Below are positions 1-12,490 of a DNA stretch of 64,000 nt, in pieces. Positions within the stretch are counted from its first letter, which is position 1. Every line of letters begins with the position of its first letter. A program made the translations under genes and the position numbers. Source of the stretch: Straminergon stramineum (lineage: Eukaryota; Streptophyta; Bryopsida; Hypnales; Calliergonaceae); contig OY987270.1 of NCBI GenBank assembly GCA_963920665.1, positions 13,604,019 to 13,668,018 on the forward strand. The letters are read 5' to 3'. Below the pieces are notes generated by a model. That model was not told the origin of the DNA, searched no databases, and saw nothing but the letters and a program-made list of their open reading frames with translations.

Positions 1-643
1 TTTGCATATAAATGGTGAAACTTAGAAGAATTCTTCCACAAAATAATGGCCTCATCTATTATGTTGTCATAGTCTTTGTTAGATCCTTCCAAGGCCAATC
101 GCATGACACTATCGAAATTGGATGTTGTCATACGATTTTGAAGTTTTTCCTCTAGCAACTTTGAGAGGTGCCTTGCACTCCTACAAGGTGGTGGGCCACG
201 ACTCTGTGAGCTAGGAATAAATAAGGTTTCTAATTTTTTTTTCCATTTTTTTCCATTTTTCAATAATGAGAATTTCATACTAGATCCTTTGGCACAAGTG
301 CAAAGGTTGATATCCGGTGGGCGGTGGCAACAAACCTTCATTAGCTGGGTATTAGCCAATAATTTTTTTGGCAAGGCAGCTGAAATCCCCCAAATATTTT
401 AAGGAAGCAGTCAAATATCCTCCAAATTTTGGGTGGCACCGGTTGATTTCCGGTTCTAAAAATTTCTTGCCAGTTTCACATCCTTTAATTTCAAAATGCA
501 ACCGGTTTTTTTCCCAAATCCACCGGCTAACTTTGAACTAGCTGCCGGTTTTTTCCGATCATTGGTCCGGAACGTTCGCGTACAGACATGTTCATGCAAT
601 TCGATCTGGATCGACATGGCGCCCTGCAGTTTCGCAAGAGAGC
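1..643. other. Upstream region of the first gene, no gene seen
   Basis: No coding region is supported here. The first 450 bases are AT-rich with T-tracts around 228-260. From about 540 the composition becomes GC-richer, as expected for the 5' leader of the gene that starts at 644. An ATG at 616 lies in a different frame from the gene and would make a short upstream ORF. Confidence 0.5.
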
Positions 644-2677
644 ATGGCCCCGAGCTCCATCCCGATGCACCAGCTGCAGTCTTGCGCTAGCGACCAGGGC
701 TCCCAGAGCGCACTCTTAGCACCTGTCTCCGAGCATATCGCCCTGGACGTCCGGGAACATATCGACAACGATAGTAATATCAACCGGGTTGGGTTACAGG
801 GGTTTGTTAATTTGAACGAGATCGAGGCGGACAGCCTGAAGGAGATTGAGGGCGACCTGCGCCTGAAGTTGATTCTTTCCGACTGGCAGAATCGTCTGCG
901 GGAATCGCAGGAGCGGAAGGAGCGCAAGCGGATTCTGAGTTTGAACGTGAAGAACGAGATTTACCAGCTGATTGGGTTCTTCAGCGTCTTCCAGGGTGTG
1001 GTGCTGACCACGGTGGCGCAGGCCAGCCAGCTAACGTGCTACAACTGGTGGGGACCTTTCGCGCTGTCGCTGCTGGCGTCGTTTACCACCTTGGTTGGGG
1101 TGGGTAACAAGTTTCATAACTTTATTAAGTGGAAGCGCGCCACGGACTTCGAAATCGAAAACTCCAAGGTATGGCCTGGTCGGTACTTGCTTGCTAGCTA
1201 GCTCTGGTCCAATTCAAGGTATCATGGCAAGTATTTGCTAACTTAGCTAGCTCCAAGCAATGGCCGGTACTTGCTAACTTAGATAACGCTGGCGGGGTCC
1301 TACCGACACAGGAGAAATAAAATCCGAAACGTACGTCCCTCTGTGGAATTTTTGAAGAATGTGATAGTGAATAGGATACACTACGTATGGAATTTGGACA
1401 CAGAAGGACATTCGTCCGGTTTCCATTCGGGGATTTCTCCTGCGTGATCAATTGACATGAAGATTTGTCGATTACAAATCCAAGTTTCTCGGAAATAACG
1501 GAGATTTCTCAGATGATTCTGCACTAGCTAGGAGGAGGAATCAGGGAAAATCAGTTGCACAAAGTTTCCTTGTTGGCAAGCGGTAAAACAGGGAGTGCAC
1601 CTCGGGAACCAGAGGGAGTCGCTCCATGTCTAGAAGAGACAGTCGTCGTTTATTAGTCTGGGTTGCCGGTGCTTTCTTTCAAGTTCGCCCACTATCTTTG
1701 CCAAGTGGTCGACTATTGCTGATGCAGTTCACCTTTTTAATTGATTCGTGACTAGTGTTCTCGTTTGCTTGTCCTCTCTAGGGGCTTCAATTTAGCGAGA
1801 CTCCTAGCTACGTGCACACATTTCTCCTTATAGTGCGTGTCACACTCATTTGCTAAAGTCACACTATTTTCAATTATTATGGGTTGAAATATTATTGAAT
1901 TGTACCAATTTCCCCCAAAATAAAACTTTGCTGTGACATGAATTTCTAGTAAGTTAAAACAGTGTACTATAAAAGCAATCTTTACCGAGTGGTAGCACCA
2001 GACCAAAAAATAGTCTAAATAGTGTGGGTTCCTAATTTAGGGGCCTCAAAGAGACTGCGGGCTGGAGGATCTTCGAATCGTAGGATTTCAATTCGTGGAA
2101 CTTTTTATCTTCATAATATCTTCGCAATTCGTGGTGCCTACAGTGTTTGCACTGTTTTGGAGAATGAGAATCCAAGTTAGGGAATTGTAGGTGCATGCTT
2201 AAGAGGGTAAAAATCTAGTCAATTGTGTTAATGTGACTTATCCAGTTTCACGAGGGCTACGATTCCTCTTCAGGAGAAAGGTAGGAATCAATATTCTGAA
2301 ATCGTCCAACCAATTAATTAGTGACCTTGATTGAATTTGGGGTGTTAATAGAAACCTTTCCTCCGCTCCTTTCTTCCCTCTTTTTGAAATTGGATAGAAA
2401 TTAATCCCTAGCTATGAGTTACAAGACTCATTTGAAAATTGTGTGGTATATGTATAATCAGGTGTTGAAGGGCCAAATATCTCGCTTGAAGAAATTTGGA
2501 GCTGATTTCAAATTCTCTGAACACGCTAAAGACGTGCTTCGCAAAAAGAAGGACGCGGGAACACAGTTCAGACGTTATTACATTCTCGCTGTCTTGGTGA
2601 TAGTGTCCATGATGGGCTTCTCCGTCATCATGCTCATCTCTTGTCGAAGAATCCTGTGTGACAAGGGTCGTGCCTAA
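644..2677 (+). CDS. Three-TM membrane protein of unknown function, two exons
   Basis: Proposed exons are 644-1178 and 2412-2677, giving 266 aa. The donor after 1178 (phase 1) and the acceptor CCCTAG before 2412 join in frame; the stronger-looking donor at 1169 would hit a stop at once. The N-terminal half is acidic and helical, with charged residues around 65-105. Hydrophobic segments lie near residues 107-127, 135-157 and 234-256, and the tail ends in a Cys-rich ILCDKGRA. The region between TM2 and TM3 is basic and probably coiled. From memory, similar proteins (QLIGFFxVFQGVVxT, then NWWxPFxLSL) occur in mosses and lycophytes without known function; I cannot name a domain. Exact splice sites are inferred. 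The neighbouring gene on the same strand may be unrelated. Confidence 0.62.
1179..2411 (+). other. Intron of the three-TM protein gene
   Basis: A 1,233-base AT-rich stretch between the two proposed exons. It carries stops in all frames and no convincing additional exon. A direct repeat of a short segment containing GGTACTTGCTA occurs near 1179 and 1265, close to the donor. Confidence 0.5.
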
Positions 2678-3335
2678 ATATTTGCAAACCCCTCTCTCTT
2701 CCTTAACAACAAGACCTACACAGGTGTGTGAGAATGGCATTCAGTACTTCTCAGAAACCTTTCTGCATAATTATTGACTCAGTCGTTCTTAAACTGCATT
2801 CATTTGCTTTAGATTCGACCCTCTTTGAATCCTATTAGGTTTAGCCATGCGAATTTTGTGACATTTCAACATTTCACACCTATTTGCAGAAGCATTCACA
2901 ACAGTATGTAACTTTGATTAGGCAAGTTCGGGTATATGTGATCAATGTATGTTATGCCCGCAATGGAGCCAATTTCTATTGAGGTGGCATCCAAGAATTG
3001 GATATACAGATCATCATTATACCTCATATCTTTGTCAGTCTTTAGCGTCATGTTGCCTCTCTAGATGAGACAACCCTAATGAGCCTTCTGACTGGTATCC
3101 AGAGCTCTCCAATGACTAGAAATAACGCCAAATTTGTTACATTGGCAAGTCTGCATTGGCTCTTTTCCGAACGCCATTCCAGAAACTTAGATTTATACCA
3201 GTCCTCGTTTTTGTGCACGTGAATGTCAAAACTCTAGCAAACTGAATCGTGGCAATTTAATATGAATAATATGAATACTGAATATATGTGTTGCACCTTA
3301 CAGGTAGGAGATTTTTGAGACAGAGGTATTGCATT
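2678..3335. other. Intergenic spacer, or 5' leader of the next gene
   Basis: No ORF of substance. A splice-acceptor-like TTACAG ends at 3303, 32 bases before the ATG used by the next gene, so part of this region may be an intron in its 5' UTR. Confidence 0.4.
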
Positions 3336-4646
3336 ATGGTGAAAGTCGCTACAATTTTAGAGAATGGCACTTGTTCACCCTTTGAGGTAAGGTCGGAAAG
3401 TTCATGTGGGGTGCACACCGTTTTGACAAAACTTGCCCCTCAAGAGAAGTTCACATTAGAGAGAAGCTCAAGTGATACGTACCTGCAACACTGGGTTGTG
3501 ATGGACTCTGCACATGTGATCAGCTTCAGCAGCGATGAGCTCATTGATTATGACAAAATCACAATTGTCAATGAAGGCAGTATCTACAAGAAGGTTATGA
3601 ACCCGAGGGTATTCAAGTCCAAAAGTCTGTAAGTATTCTCTCCTAACTAAAAATTTACATTGTGGATAAGCTTAGATGCATTGCAGGACGAATTATGAAT
3701 TTATGATTGAATGTATCTAGGTTTTTAGTTAGTACATGAATAATGTTATTTGGAGTTAGAGATACTAATTGTGAACCACTCAAAGTTTAAAAGGACCATC
3801 TTCCTTCTGATGAAAAACTACATTACATGTCAATTAGACAGTGGATTGGATGCTCAAAAGTGCTAGGGTGTGGTCTATAGATAGATAGGTTTTCTAGTTG
3901 GATAAGTAGTCCCATTGGTTGAAACCCTAAACCAATAGCATTACTAATCAGCGGCGAGTGAGTTGATTCCATTTATAAAATTCTGATTTAACTTCAAACT
4001 TCAAGCAAATTGCTGAGAAAGTATATTTTCAAAGCTAAAGAGCACGAAATATCCGAAAAATGTCAATGAAAATTGGATTAATTAATTATAAAAACTCTGG
4101 ATATCAACTGGTTTAGCTTAATTTCTCCCCAGACACTAGACACAACGCCAAATTTATGGAGATTTCAAATTTCATCAGAGTCAGTGGCATATTCCATCTA
4201 GAACCTGTCAAATCTTTATAGGTCATAATTTTAACCCTGAGTACTTGAATGTCACAATTTTGGTGCTCTGAATACGTAACTCACCAATCTAACAAATAGA
4301 CACATGGACATAATTAACTACAGTGCACCCACATTCTTAAAAGTACTTGCTATTTTCTTACTATAATTTCCACATTGCAGAGTTTGAGTTTAACTATGCA
4401 TTTCTAGGGCTTATGTGATTAACGGTGTTGCTGATTAATTCCAGGCCCAATCGGGGATCACCCTATGTGCAACCTGAAGGTGAAGAAGGTCCCTATCAAA
4501 TGCAGAACGCCTGTAAACCATCCTTCAGGAAAAGCTTCAAAAGGTTTTTCAACTCCACAATCAGACGTGGTCTTGATTCTACCACAGAAGAATCAGACAG
4601 GGTTGCGCCAAACATGCACCGGCCGAACCGACTTCATTCCATATAA
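3336..4646 (+). CDS. Small soluble protein, two exons, DUF7748-like
   Basis: Exons 3336-3628 and 4445-4646 join through a consensus donor (GTAAGT at 3629) and a CCAG acceptor. The intron is phase 2, so the codon is CT|G. The product is 164 aa and ends in TAA. The first 98 residues form a compact beta-rich region (MVKVATILENGT..., then DKITIVNEGSIYKKV). This resembles the small bryophyte domain I remember as DUF7748; that link is from memory and weak. The second exon adds a basic, Ser/Arg/Asn-rich, probably disordered tail with no predicted membrane segment or signal peptide. Function is unknown. The clean splice junction and frame make this look like a live gene. Confidence 0.65.
3629..4444 (+). 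other. Intron of the small soluble protein gene
   Basis: 816 bases, AT-rich, bounded by GTAAGT and a pyrimidine-rich acceptor ending CCAG. Nothing else is recognisable inside. Confidence 0.6.
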
Positions 4647-5795
4647 TTAGCTATAAATCGACTTCTCTAATTAACATTTGATTCAGTTAGAGTTCGGAAG
4701 CTAATCTTTGGTACGAACAGTGCATGCTTACCAGTACAGTAGATTGTGAGACTCTAGAATGTACCTTCACATGGTTATATATAATTAAGAGCCGGTTTCT
4801 TTGATGAGAATGTTCATAGAATCAGAACTAGTGCTGATTAATTTCTGGGTCTTTGAAGATTGAATTGCCAGAGGAGCTTTGTAGGAAGCTTTGCAAACAT
4901 TTCTATTCATTCAATTAAGCTGCTGTTTGTGAGATTTGGAGAGTTGTACTGTGAAGGATTGTCTAGAATTCAGTAGATGACATGCATTTACCGTCAATTT
5001 CTTTTAAAAGTGTTGCGATTCTGTCACCTAATATGGTGAGTTTGTGGCATTCATCTACACAAAGCTCTGAGACTACTAGAACTAGTACCGGTACATAGAT
5101 TTGCGTTTCAAGCTGAGCACAGTCCTGAGAAGTGCCGGAGTAGGGAAATTTTGCCCCGCCTAGGAAATTGATGCTATCACAAACCAAGAGTTCGATTATC
5201 GATCCAATCGTAAAATCAGAGTTTTGAAGCTAGAGTCATTCCTTTATGCACGTCGCGTCGAATGACCAACGTACGTGAACATAGCTTGGCAAAAATTTCA
5301 GTCTATAGAATCACTTAATCTACAATGTTATGTAGCCACCAAATGCAATCCTCCCGCCATGCCTCTATCCCAAAGGGACAAATTAAACCAATGTAAGATG
5401 CAGTGGAGACAAATAGAAGAGGCACAGAGTTGAAGTACACAATCGTACTAAAGAGCAACTAGAATGGAATCTGGTTTAGTTTTCAATTGTTGGTTTGGAG
5501 TTTGGACACATGTTCTTCTAGGATGAAAATCAAGGTTGAAGTTTTCATGCCCTAAATGGTTCAATGAACTGAAGAAAGCCGCAGTGAAAGAGAGAGAGAG
5601 AGGCCTAGAGAAAAGGAGACGCCGAAATCCAAGATGTTCAAAACCTTTGCAAAATTCCAAGTTTTGCTCATGGAGTGGCCGTTTTGCTCATGGAATGGGA
5701 GATTTAACTCCACAAACCCAACATTTTAAAAATCCAGATCTGTCATGTAATATTGACGCCCATTAAAGTGACTGTACATCTAATTGCAACTGCAT
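4647..5795. other. Intergenic, nothing recognised
   Basis: Short ORFs only, such as an Arg/Lys-rich 76-codon frame at 5536-5766. None has a recognisable domain or splice context. A GAGAGAGAGAG run lies near 5590. Confidence 0.5.
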
Positions 5796-5799
5796 TTAA

Positions 5800-6760
5800 C
5801 CCCTCACCGCCCAAGGCCTGAACAGGTCTAAAAACAACATTTCTTTTGAAGTGTTACAGATATAATTTTTACTGAGTTATAGAGATCTCAACCATACAAT
5901 CTTGTAGTTCACTTTCTGTAGATTACATGCACCAAATTTGGTATCATTTGACCGCTTAGATTGAAAGATTATAATGTTTTAGTGTTGAAAAAGGGTGTTG
6001 AAATTTTCCTAAACATACATTTAGAGGCGAAATTCAGTTTCTAAATCTACTCAAATGAAGAAACTTGAAACTACAAAGTGATTCAAAATCAACATCAAAA
6101 CACATTGATGAAAAAAAATATCATTCAATTGACTCATTGTGTCTGCAAAATGACTTTGAAATGTCAAAAAATAGCAAGAAAAATTGCAAAAAATAAATCA
6201 AAAACTGAACCTCCTTCTACTAAAATGCTTCTCAATCACTCATAACTTCGTGGATTGATATGAAATTTTATACACACAAACTAGACAAGTATGCGCAACT
6301 TTTACAAAAAAAATTATTGGATTCTAACATTTTATGAAGAAGAAACAAGCCGCCGAAGTTCACTGTAATCCAAAAATGTCAGGATTTTGAACTTTGAATT
6401 GCTCCCAAACATTCAAAACAACCTGGATTGATATGAAAATTCTACCACAATAACTAGACTTCAATGGGAACATAACACAACAAATTTTATTGAAAATGAA
6501 CTTTGGATGAAGGAGATACAAGCCCCCGAAGTTGCAGCCACCAAATGCAGTTTGCTGAATTCAATTTGAACTTGTGAACTTTGATTGGTTTCCAAAAATT
6601 CAGAAAATCTTGGATTGATCGGAAAATTTTACCACTCTAACTAGAATAGAGATAAAAAAATTCTCCAACAAGTTTTATTGAATTCGAACATCGGATGCAA
6701 AAGTTACAGGACTCTCAATTTGACCTAAGGACACTTTTGGTCCCCTTGGGCGGTGAGGGG
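5800..6760. mobile_element. TTAA-flanked non-autonomous DNA element, copy 1 (961 bp)
   Basis: The ends are perfect 17-bp inverted repeats: CCCCTCACCGCCCAAGG at 5800-5816 and its complement at 6744-6760. TTAA lies immediately outside each end (5796-5799 and 6761-6764). A TTAA duplication with CCC...GGG termini is the signature of the piggyBac superfamily. No transposase is present, so this would be a deletion derivative or MITE. The interior contains three diverged tandem units of about 165-170 bp (about 6200-6715), each with a TGGATTGATATGAAA-like core followed by an A/T-rich segment. Confidence 0.75.
6200..6715. repeat. Three diverged tandem units of about 165 bp inside TTAA element 1
   Basis: The motif GGATTGATATGAAA or GGATTGATCGGAAA recurs at about 6252, 6425 and 6613. 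In each unit it is followed by an AACTAGA motif and then an AGTT(C/G)CA-like segment. Similarity between units is partial, so the array is old. Confidence 0.5.
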
Positions 6761-6764
6761 TTAA

Positions 6765-8189
6765 TATTTGACTCTGGACAATTTCTCCGTGAACTGTTGA
6801 ACTTCTAAATATGAGACCCTTGGGCAAAATCAAGGCCTATGGTACACTTTTCTCTCTAGAGTTGGACACTCAAGCTGCAACAAACAATTCTGAAGACTAC
6901 ATTGCATTAATCATGTATGTATCATAGACATACAATTGAAAAAGTCAAACTCTAATATATCCTTCACGATTTAATGTTCAAATTTTGAGCATTTAAGATA
7001 ATGCAAACATGTCCCAAGCCCAAAGAATCTTGGATCCTTCATTACTCTAACTATTTGCAAACATAGATTTTCAAAAGTATAGAATAGAAACACCTAAAAC
7101 TACCAATAGAAGCAATTTAGCATAGTTGGAGGCACCTTTTCTAGAAAAATTAAAATAAAATTTTGTAGTATCGGTAACTAAAAGTCATAAATTTAAAAAA
7201 AAAAATAGATTTTTTGGATATGGCATGTAATTTCTATGAATTTTCAAAGTAGAAGCTCCCCATAGGTCTAAAACCATCACATAGCTAGATCTAAAACTGA
7301 AATTTGATGAAATCAACAATCAACTAATCGTAGGTAAATATTACATGGATAGTTTAATGACACTTTTGAGGGACATTCAAGGAAAATCTACTATGCATGA
7401 ATGGATACAAGGACAATTTTGGGTGTTTCTACCTTAAATGTGTTTCACCTCAAAAAGTTACCATAAAAATATAAAGGTAGACATTGTTGACACTCTATAT
7501 AAAAAATTCAATATTTTCTATCCAATTAAAGTCACTTAGAAGGCCGCAAGTCCAACATTCTCTATCAAAGAATTATTTAATCTACTAAACATTAGAAATA
7601 TTTTTTCAGTATTATTATTTTTGTCTATATAAAAAAATTGCAAATTTTCAAAAATGTGGGCATCCATTTTTAGAATTACTTTTTGCTGACCATAACGATT
7701 GGGTTTGTTATTCGATTGAACTAATTTCCACCAAATGAATATTGTAGTGACAAAAGTTTTACACCCTTACTAATAGGATAAATCAGAGTCATCCAATGTT
7801 GTTGTTTTTATATGGAGAAGGAACCAACTATTTCTTTAATATGCATGTGACATTTGAATGATACTTATTGACATCCATATGACTAAAACCAAGGGAATAC
7901 CTACTAAGGTTTTTTTCATTATTTTTTTGTAACAAAGAAAGTGATTTTTAGTGGATTGACAAAACTATTACATCTATTAACATGGATGAAACATGGAAAA
8001 TATGGATGAAATATACATGCATTCATCCTATAATGTGTAAATTTATCCATATTAGAATAATATTTTTCCTCAATTTTATAGCAATTGAGTGATTTCATCC
8101 ACCTTGAAAATAGAAAAATTTGTTGCCAAATACTCCCTCAAAAAAATTATATAGTTTTTGAGTAATAAATTTCCCCCATCACCACACAA
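6765..8189. other. AT-rich spacer, nothing recognised
   Basis: No ORF, tRNA or clear repeat. Long A- and T-tracts are common. Confidence 0.5.
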
Positions 8190-8194
8190 ATACA

Positions 8195-8440
8195 TATTGA
8201 GTTTTGAATGGGAGAAAGGCTTTACTTAGATGGTAGAAGATACCAAGGCCCATGAGTGGGCTAAACATAAGGTAGAAGCCTTTCACTAGTTATCCACAAA
8301 CCATGTGGGATAACTAACTACCTTGGGCTGCCTTTGACTACAAGCAATACCCAATGGACTCTAAGTCTAACTAAGAGTCTAATGCTACTCCTAGAACTGA
8401 ATGTACACTACCTACACTAATATGCACATGTTCTTCAACA
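8195..8440 (-). repeat. 3' LTR of the Copia element
   Basis: 246 bp, matching 13554-13799 in full length. Just inside it on the minus strand lies the purine-rich AAAGTAGGAG, a likely polypurine tract. Confidence 0.93.
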
Positions 8441-10032
8441 CTCCTACTTTGAGAGTGGTCAAAGGCACGGAGGCCCATCTTCTCAATCAAGTTGTGGTGT
8501 TGGGGCTTCCTAAGAGCCTTGGTTAGCACATCAGCAACCATAGCTTAAATAGGCACATACTTGAGCTCAATCACCTCAACCTCCACTCATTCACGAATGA
8601 AATGGTATTGCACATCAATGTGCTTTGTTCGAGAGTAGTGGGTGGGATTCTTGGCCAAAGCAATGGCCCCTTGGTTGTCACACAAAATTTGTGTGCTCCC
8701 CTCTTGCACAAGGCCAACATCAATCAAGAGCTGCTTTAGCCAAATGGCCTCCTTGGTGCATTGGCTCATGGCCATGTACTCCGCCTCCATTGTAAAAAGA
8801 GCTATGGTGGGCTGCCTCTTGGAATTCCATGAAATGGCACCCACTCCAAGCTTGAACACATAGCCGGTGGTGGATCTTCTATCCCCCTCATCACCAACCC
8901 AATCCGCATCACAATACCCATGCAAGCTCACATGGGCACCTCCAAGTTGCAACTCCAATCCAAGTGTGCCTTGAAGGTACCTCATCACCCTCTTAACCGT
9001 TGCCCAATGCTTGGGGCCATACTTAGACATGTGTTGGCTCACAACACTCACCGGGAAGGCCAAATCAGGCCTTGTGGCTACCGTGGCATGCATCAAACAA
9101 CCCACAGCTGCCTTATAAGGCACACCTTGAATTTCAACCCTCACCTCCTTAAATTCTTCATCCGTGAGCTTGGACAACTTCTCATGAGTGTCAAGGGGTG
9201 TACCTATGGCCTTGCACTCCTCCATGTTGAACCACTTCAAGATCTCTTCAAGGTACTTGTGTTGGCTCATGGTGATGGTGCGAGCAGCCCTATCCCTCTT
9301 GAACTCCACCCCAAGGCAATAACTCAACCCTCCAAGATCCGTCATCTCATACTCCTTGTGGAGCATAGCCTTCACTTCAAGCATCTTGGTCATGTCACTT
9401 GCAAGGAGGATCAGATCATCCACATAGAGAATCACAATCACCAAATGCTCACTACTTTGCATGGTGTACAAAGAGTGATCAGCATTTCCTCTGTGGAAGC
9501 CCTTCCTTGCAAACATGCCATCAATATCTTGAAACCATGCTCTCCCGGATTGCTTTAGCCCGGGGAGGGCCTTCTTCAACTTGCATTTGAGATGCTCTTG
9601 TCCTTCTTGCACAAAGCCTTGGGGCTGATCCTTGTAGATGACCTCCTCTAGTTTGGGGTTGAGAAAAGCCGTCTTGACATCCATTTGATGCATCTCCAAG
9701 TCCATGGTTGCCCCAAGAGTCACAATGCACCAAATGGTGCTAAACTTGGCAACGGGGGCAAATGTCTCATTGAAGTCCACCCCTTCCACTTGGGAGAACC
9801 CTTTAGCAACCAGCCTTGCCTTGTACCTCACAATCTGCCCCAAAGCATCCCTCTTGGTGGAGAACACCCACTTGCAACCCACACTTGATCTCTTAGAAGG
9901 AAGGGTTGCAAGTTCCCATGTCCCCTTGGCAATGAGGGCCTTGTACTCCTCTTGCATGGCCAACTCCCACTTGCTTGCATCTTCGCAACGCAGCACCTCT
10001 CCAAGTGTGGATAGATCTCCAAGGAAAGCCAC
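8441..10032 (-). pseudogene. pol: Copia reverse transcriptase and RNase H
   Basis: A 481-codon open stretch (8587-10032) holds the RVT_2 domain. It starts around KWELAMQEEYKAL, runs through MDVKTAFLNPKL and has the catalytic box ILYVDDLILLA. RNase H follows with YCDADWVGD, STTGYVF, EAEYMA and LCDNQGAIALA, and the end reads TKHIDVQYHFIRE. RT copies the genomic RNA into cDNA and RNase H removes the template. The frame is offset from integrase by a frameshift between 10133 and 10032. A TGA after HFIRE and a TAA shortly after cut off the last part (MVADVLTKAL). FLNP instead of the usual FLNG near the first motif is a further change. Confidence 0.93.
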
Positions 10033-10132
10033 ATTTGTCTTGTTCTTTATGTTGTGGGGAAAGAATGTGATTCAGCCACCAATCTCCAAGGGGCTTGCAG
10101 GTCCTTGTTGGATAACGGGACTCCTCTGTGGG

Positions 10133-11572
10133 CTAATCTTGCTCTTCCAAGGATTGATCATGCTCTTGCACCCTTGGTGAAGTGCTTGAAGAAGGGACTA
10201 CTGGTCTCTTCACTTGGGGTGTAGCCACCTTCTTCTTGGGCTCCACTAAGTCTTCATCTTCCTCCTCTTCATCTCCTTCCTCTTCTATGTGCACTCTTGG
10301 AATTGTGCCCACCATTTGGGCTGGTCCTCCACTTCTCCCACTTGAGTTCATTTCCAAGAGCTTGGGATCAGCTCCTCCATCCTCCAAAAAGGTCACATCA
10401 CAACACTTGATGATGGCCTTGGTCTCCACACACATCAACCTATAAGCCTAGGTTCCCTCACAATAACTAAGGAAAAGACACTTGATGCCCTTGGCATCCA
10501 ACTTGGTCCTCTTGGCACTTGGCACCAAGGCATAGGCAATGCACCCTAAGGTGCGCATGTGAGACACATGAGGCCTAATTCCACTCCAAGCTTCTTGGGG
10601 TGTCTTGCTTGTCAAGGCTTGTGTGGGGCACCGGTTCCTTGTATACACCGCATTGGACACCACCTCCCTCCAAAGCTCAAGCTTCAGCCCTTGGGCATGA
10701 ATCATGGCCCTTGCCATTTCCACAATGGTGCAATTGGCATGCTCCGCAACGTTGTTTTGTTGAGGAGTGTAAGGTGCTGAAGTGTGGTGCTCAATGCCAT
10801 GGGCCTTCAAGAAGGCCTCAAAGGCCTTGGACACATACTCTCTTCCATTATCCGATCGCACCACCTTCACCTTGTACTCAGATTGGGCCTCTACAAGGGC
10901 CTTCCAAGTCTCAAAACGCCCAAACACCTCACTTTTGCACTTCAACATGTACACCCAAATCTTGCGTGAGAAATCATCAATGAAGGTCACAAAATACCTT
11001 GCTCCTCCTATGGATGTGGTCTTCATCGGCCTGCACACATCGGAATGCACAAGCTCCAAGGGCTTGCTGGCCCGTGTTGCCCCATCCTTGGGAAAGGGTT
11101 GCCTTGCTTGTTTCCCCTCAATGTACCCCTTGCACCCCATAGAACTCTAATCATGCTTGCAAAAAGAGAGGTTCAGCCCCTTCACAATGTGTTGGAGGCT
11201 CTTCATGCTCTTCACATTCGAGTGGCCAAGCCTCCTATGCCAAAGCTCCACAAGGGCCTCATGAGCTGATCCTTGGGCCACACAAGCTATGGAAGTACCA
11301 TTCACCTTGGTAAAATCAACTTTGTACAAGTTGCCCTCACAAGGGGCTGATGCAATCAAAACGCCACTAGGTGCCCTCACCCCACACCCCACCATGTTGA
11401 AATGCACTTTCAAACCTCCCAAAGATAATTGGCTCATCGAAAGCAAGTTGGCATGCAACTTGGGGACATGGAGGGCCTCCTTGATTTGAATCCTCTTGGT
11501 CTTCCCTTCCACTTGCACCTCCACAAGGATCTCCCCCATGCCAAGGGCCTCTACCATGCCATTGTTTCCCAA
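10133..11572 (-). pseudogene. int: Copia GAG-pre-integrase and integrase region
   Basis: This continues the gag frame without a shift. The GAG-pre-integrase segment contains LWHRRLGHSNVKSMKSLQ. The integrase core follows, with the catalytic Asp/Asp/Glu series readable in LVHSDVC, RSDNGREY and NNVAEHAN. The integrase C-terminal part and an acidic linker (EEEGDEEEEDEDLVEPKKK) come next. TAG codons interrupt it after FCKHD (near 11150) and after SYCEGT (near 10445). The frame ends at 10133 and the downstream RT is in another frame. Integrase would insert the cDNA into host DNA; this copy is dead. Confidence 0.9.
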
Positions 11573-11596
11573 ATAAATCCTCTTCCCCGAAATAGG

Positions 11597-12490
11597 CTAA
11601 TCGGTGCGGAAGGCATCTCGATGGTTGGTCATGTGTTGAGTGGCCCTCAAGTCCACAATCCAAGTGAATATGTTGGCCTTCTCCCCTCCTCCATGGGTGG
11701 CAAAGGCAAAGTCCTCCTCTTCCTCCACTTTGCAAGCTTGGTGTGCACTCTCCTTGTCTTTGGCTTGGCTGCCTTTGCAATGCTTAGCAATGTGGCTTGA
11801 TTTGCCACACTTGAAGCATGTCCTTGTCTCCTTGAACGCCTTGGTGTTGCCTCCCTTGCCATGTCTTGAGACAAGGGTTGATCCCTCCCCATGGACCTCA
11901 TTCTCTTTGTGCTTGGTCATCTCATGCATCAAGCGTGTGGTGACAAACTCCATGGTTAGCTCCTTGGTGGGCCTTGTCTCCAAGGCGGTGATGAGGTACT
12001 CATAAGACGGTGGCAAGCTCTCCAACAAGGTCATCACCACATTTCCATATGTGACGGGGTTTTCCAAGCAAGCTAGTTCATCCGCAAGAGCCTTGATCTT
12101 GTTGACATGATCCAACATGTCATCTTCCTCTTGCATCTTGATGGTGAAGAACTTGTGCCGAAGAAAGAGGATGTTGGAGAGGCTCTCCGTCTCATGGATG
12201 TTGCAAAGGGTGGTCTATGCTTGGGCTAGTCCCTTGCAATGTTGGATGTGTGAAATCTGCCGGTCCACAAGGTTGATGGCAATGAGAGCAAAGGCCTTCT
12301 TCTCCTTCCTCTCAAACGCCTTCTTGGTCTTTGGATCAACATCTTCACTTGGAGGCTCCTCACTCCCATCCACCACCTCTCACAAGTCCTTCTCCGCAAG
12401 GATCATCTCCATCTTGAACTTCCACATGCCAAAGTTCTCCCCATTGAACTTGTCAATGATGTGCACGCCTTCTCCTCCACTTGATGCCAT
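11597..12490 (-). pseudogene. gag: Copia gag region
   Basis: The frame opens at an ATG (12490, minus) with MASSGGEGVHIIDKFNGENF, a typical Copia Gag start with the F-G-x-N-F/Y-x-x-W motif. A UBN2-like Gag core follows (ALADELACLENPVTYGNVVMTLLESLP). A CCHC zinc knuckle, CFKCGKSSHIAKHC, keeps the CX2CX4HX4C spacing. Gag would package the element RNA in virus-like particles. In-frame stops break it: a TGA after ILAEKDL, a TAG after GLAQA and a TAG after AFRTD. The protease signature just before the last stop reads DLRAT where the family has D-S/T-G-A. The catalytic motif is therefore altered. Confidence 0.88.

Noticed and set aside
5536..5766. Arg/Lys-rich 76-codon ORF
   Set aside because: Low complexity driven by a GAGAGA run, with no supporting context.
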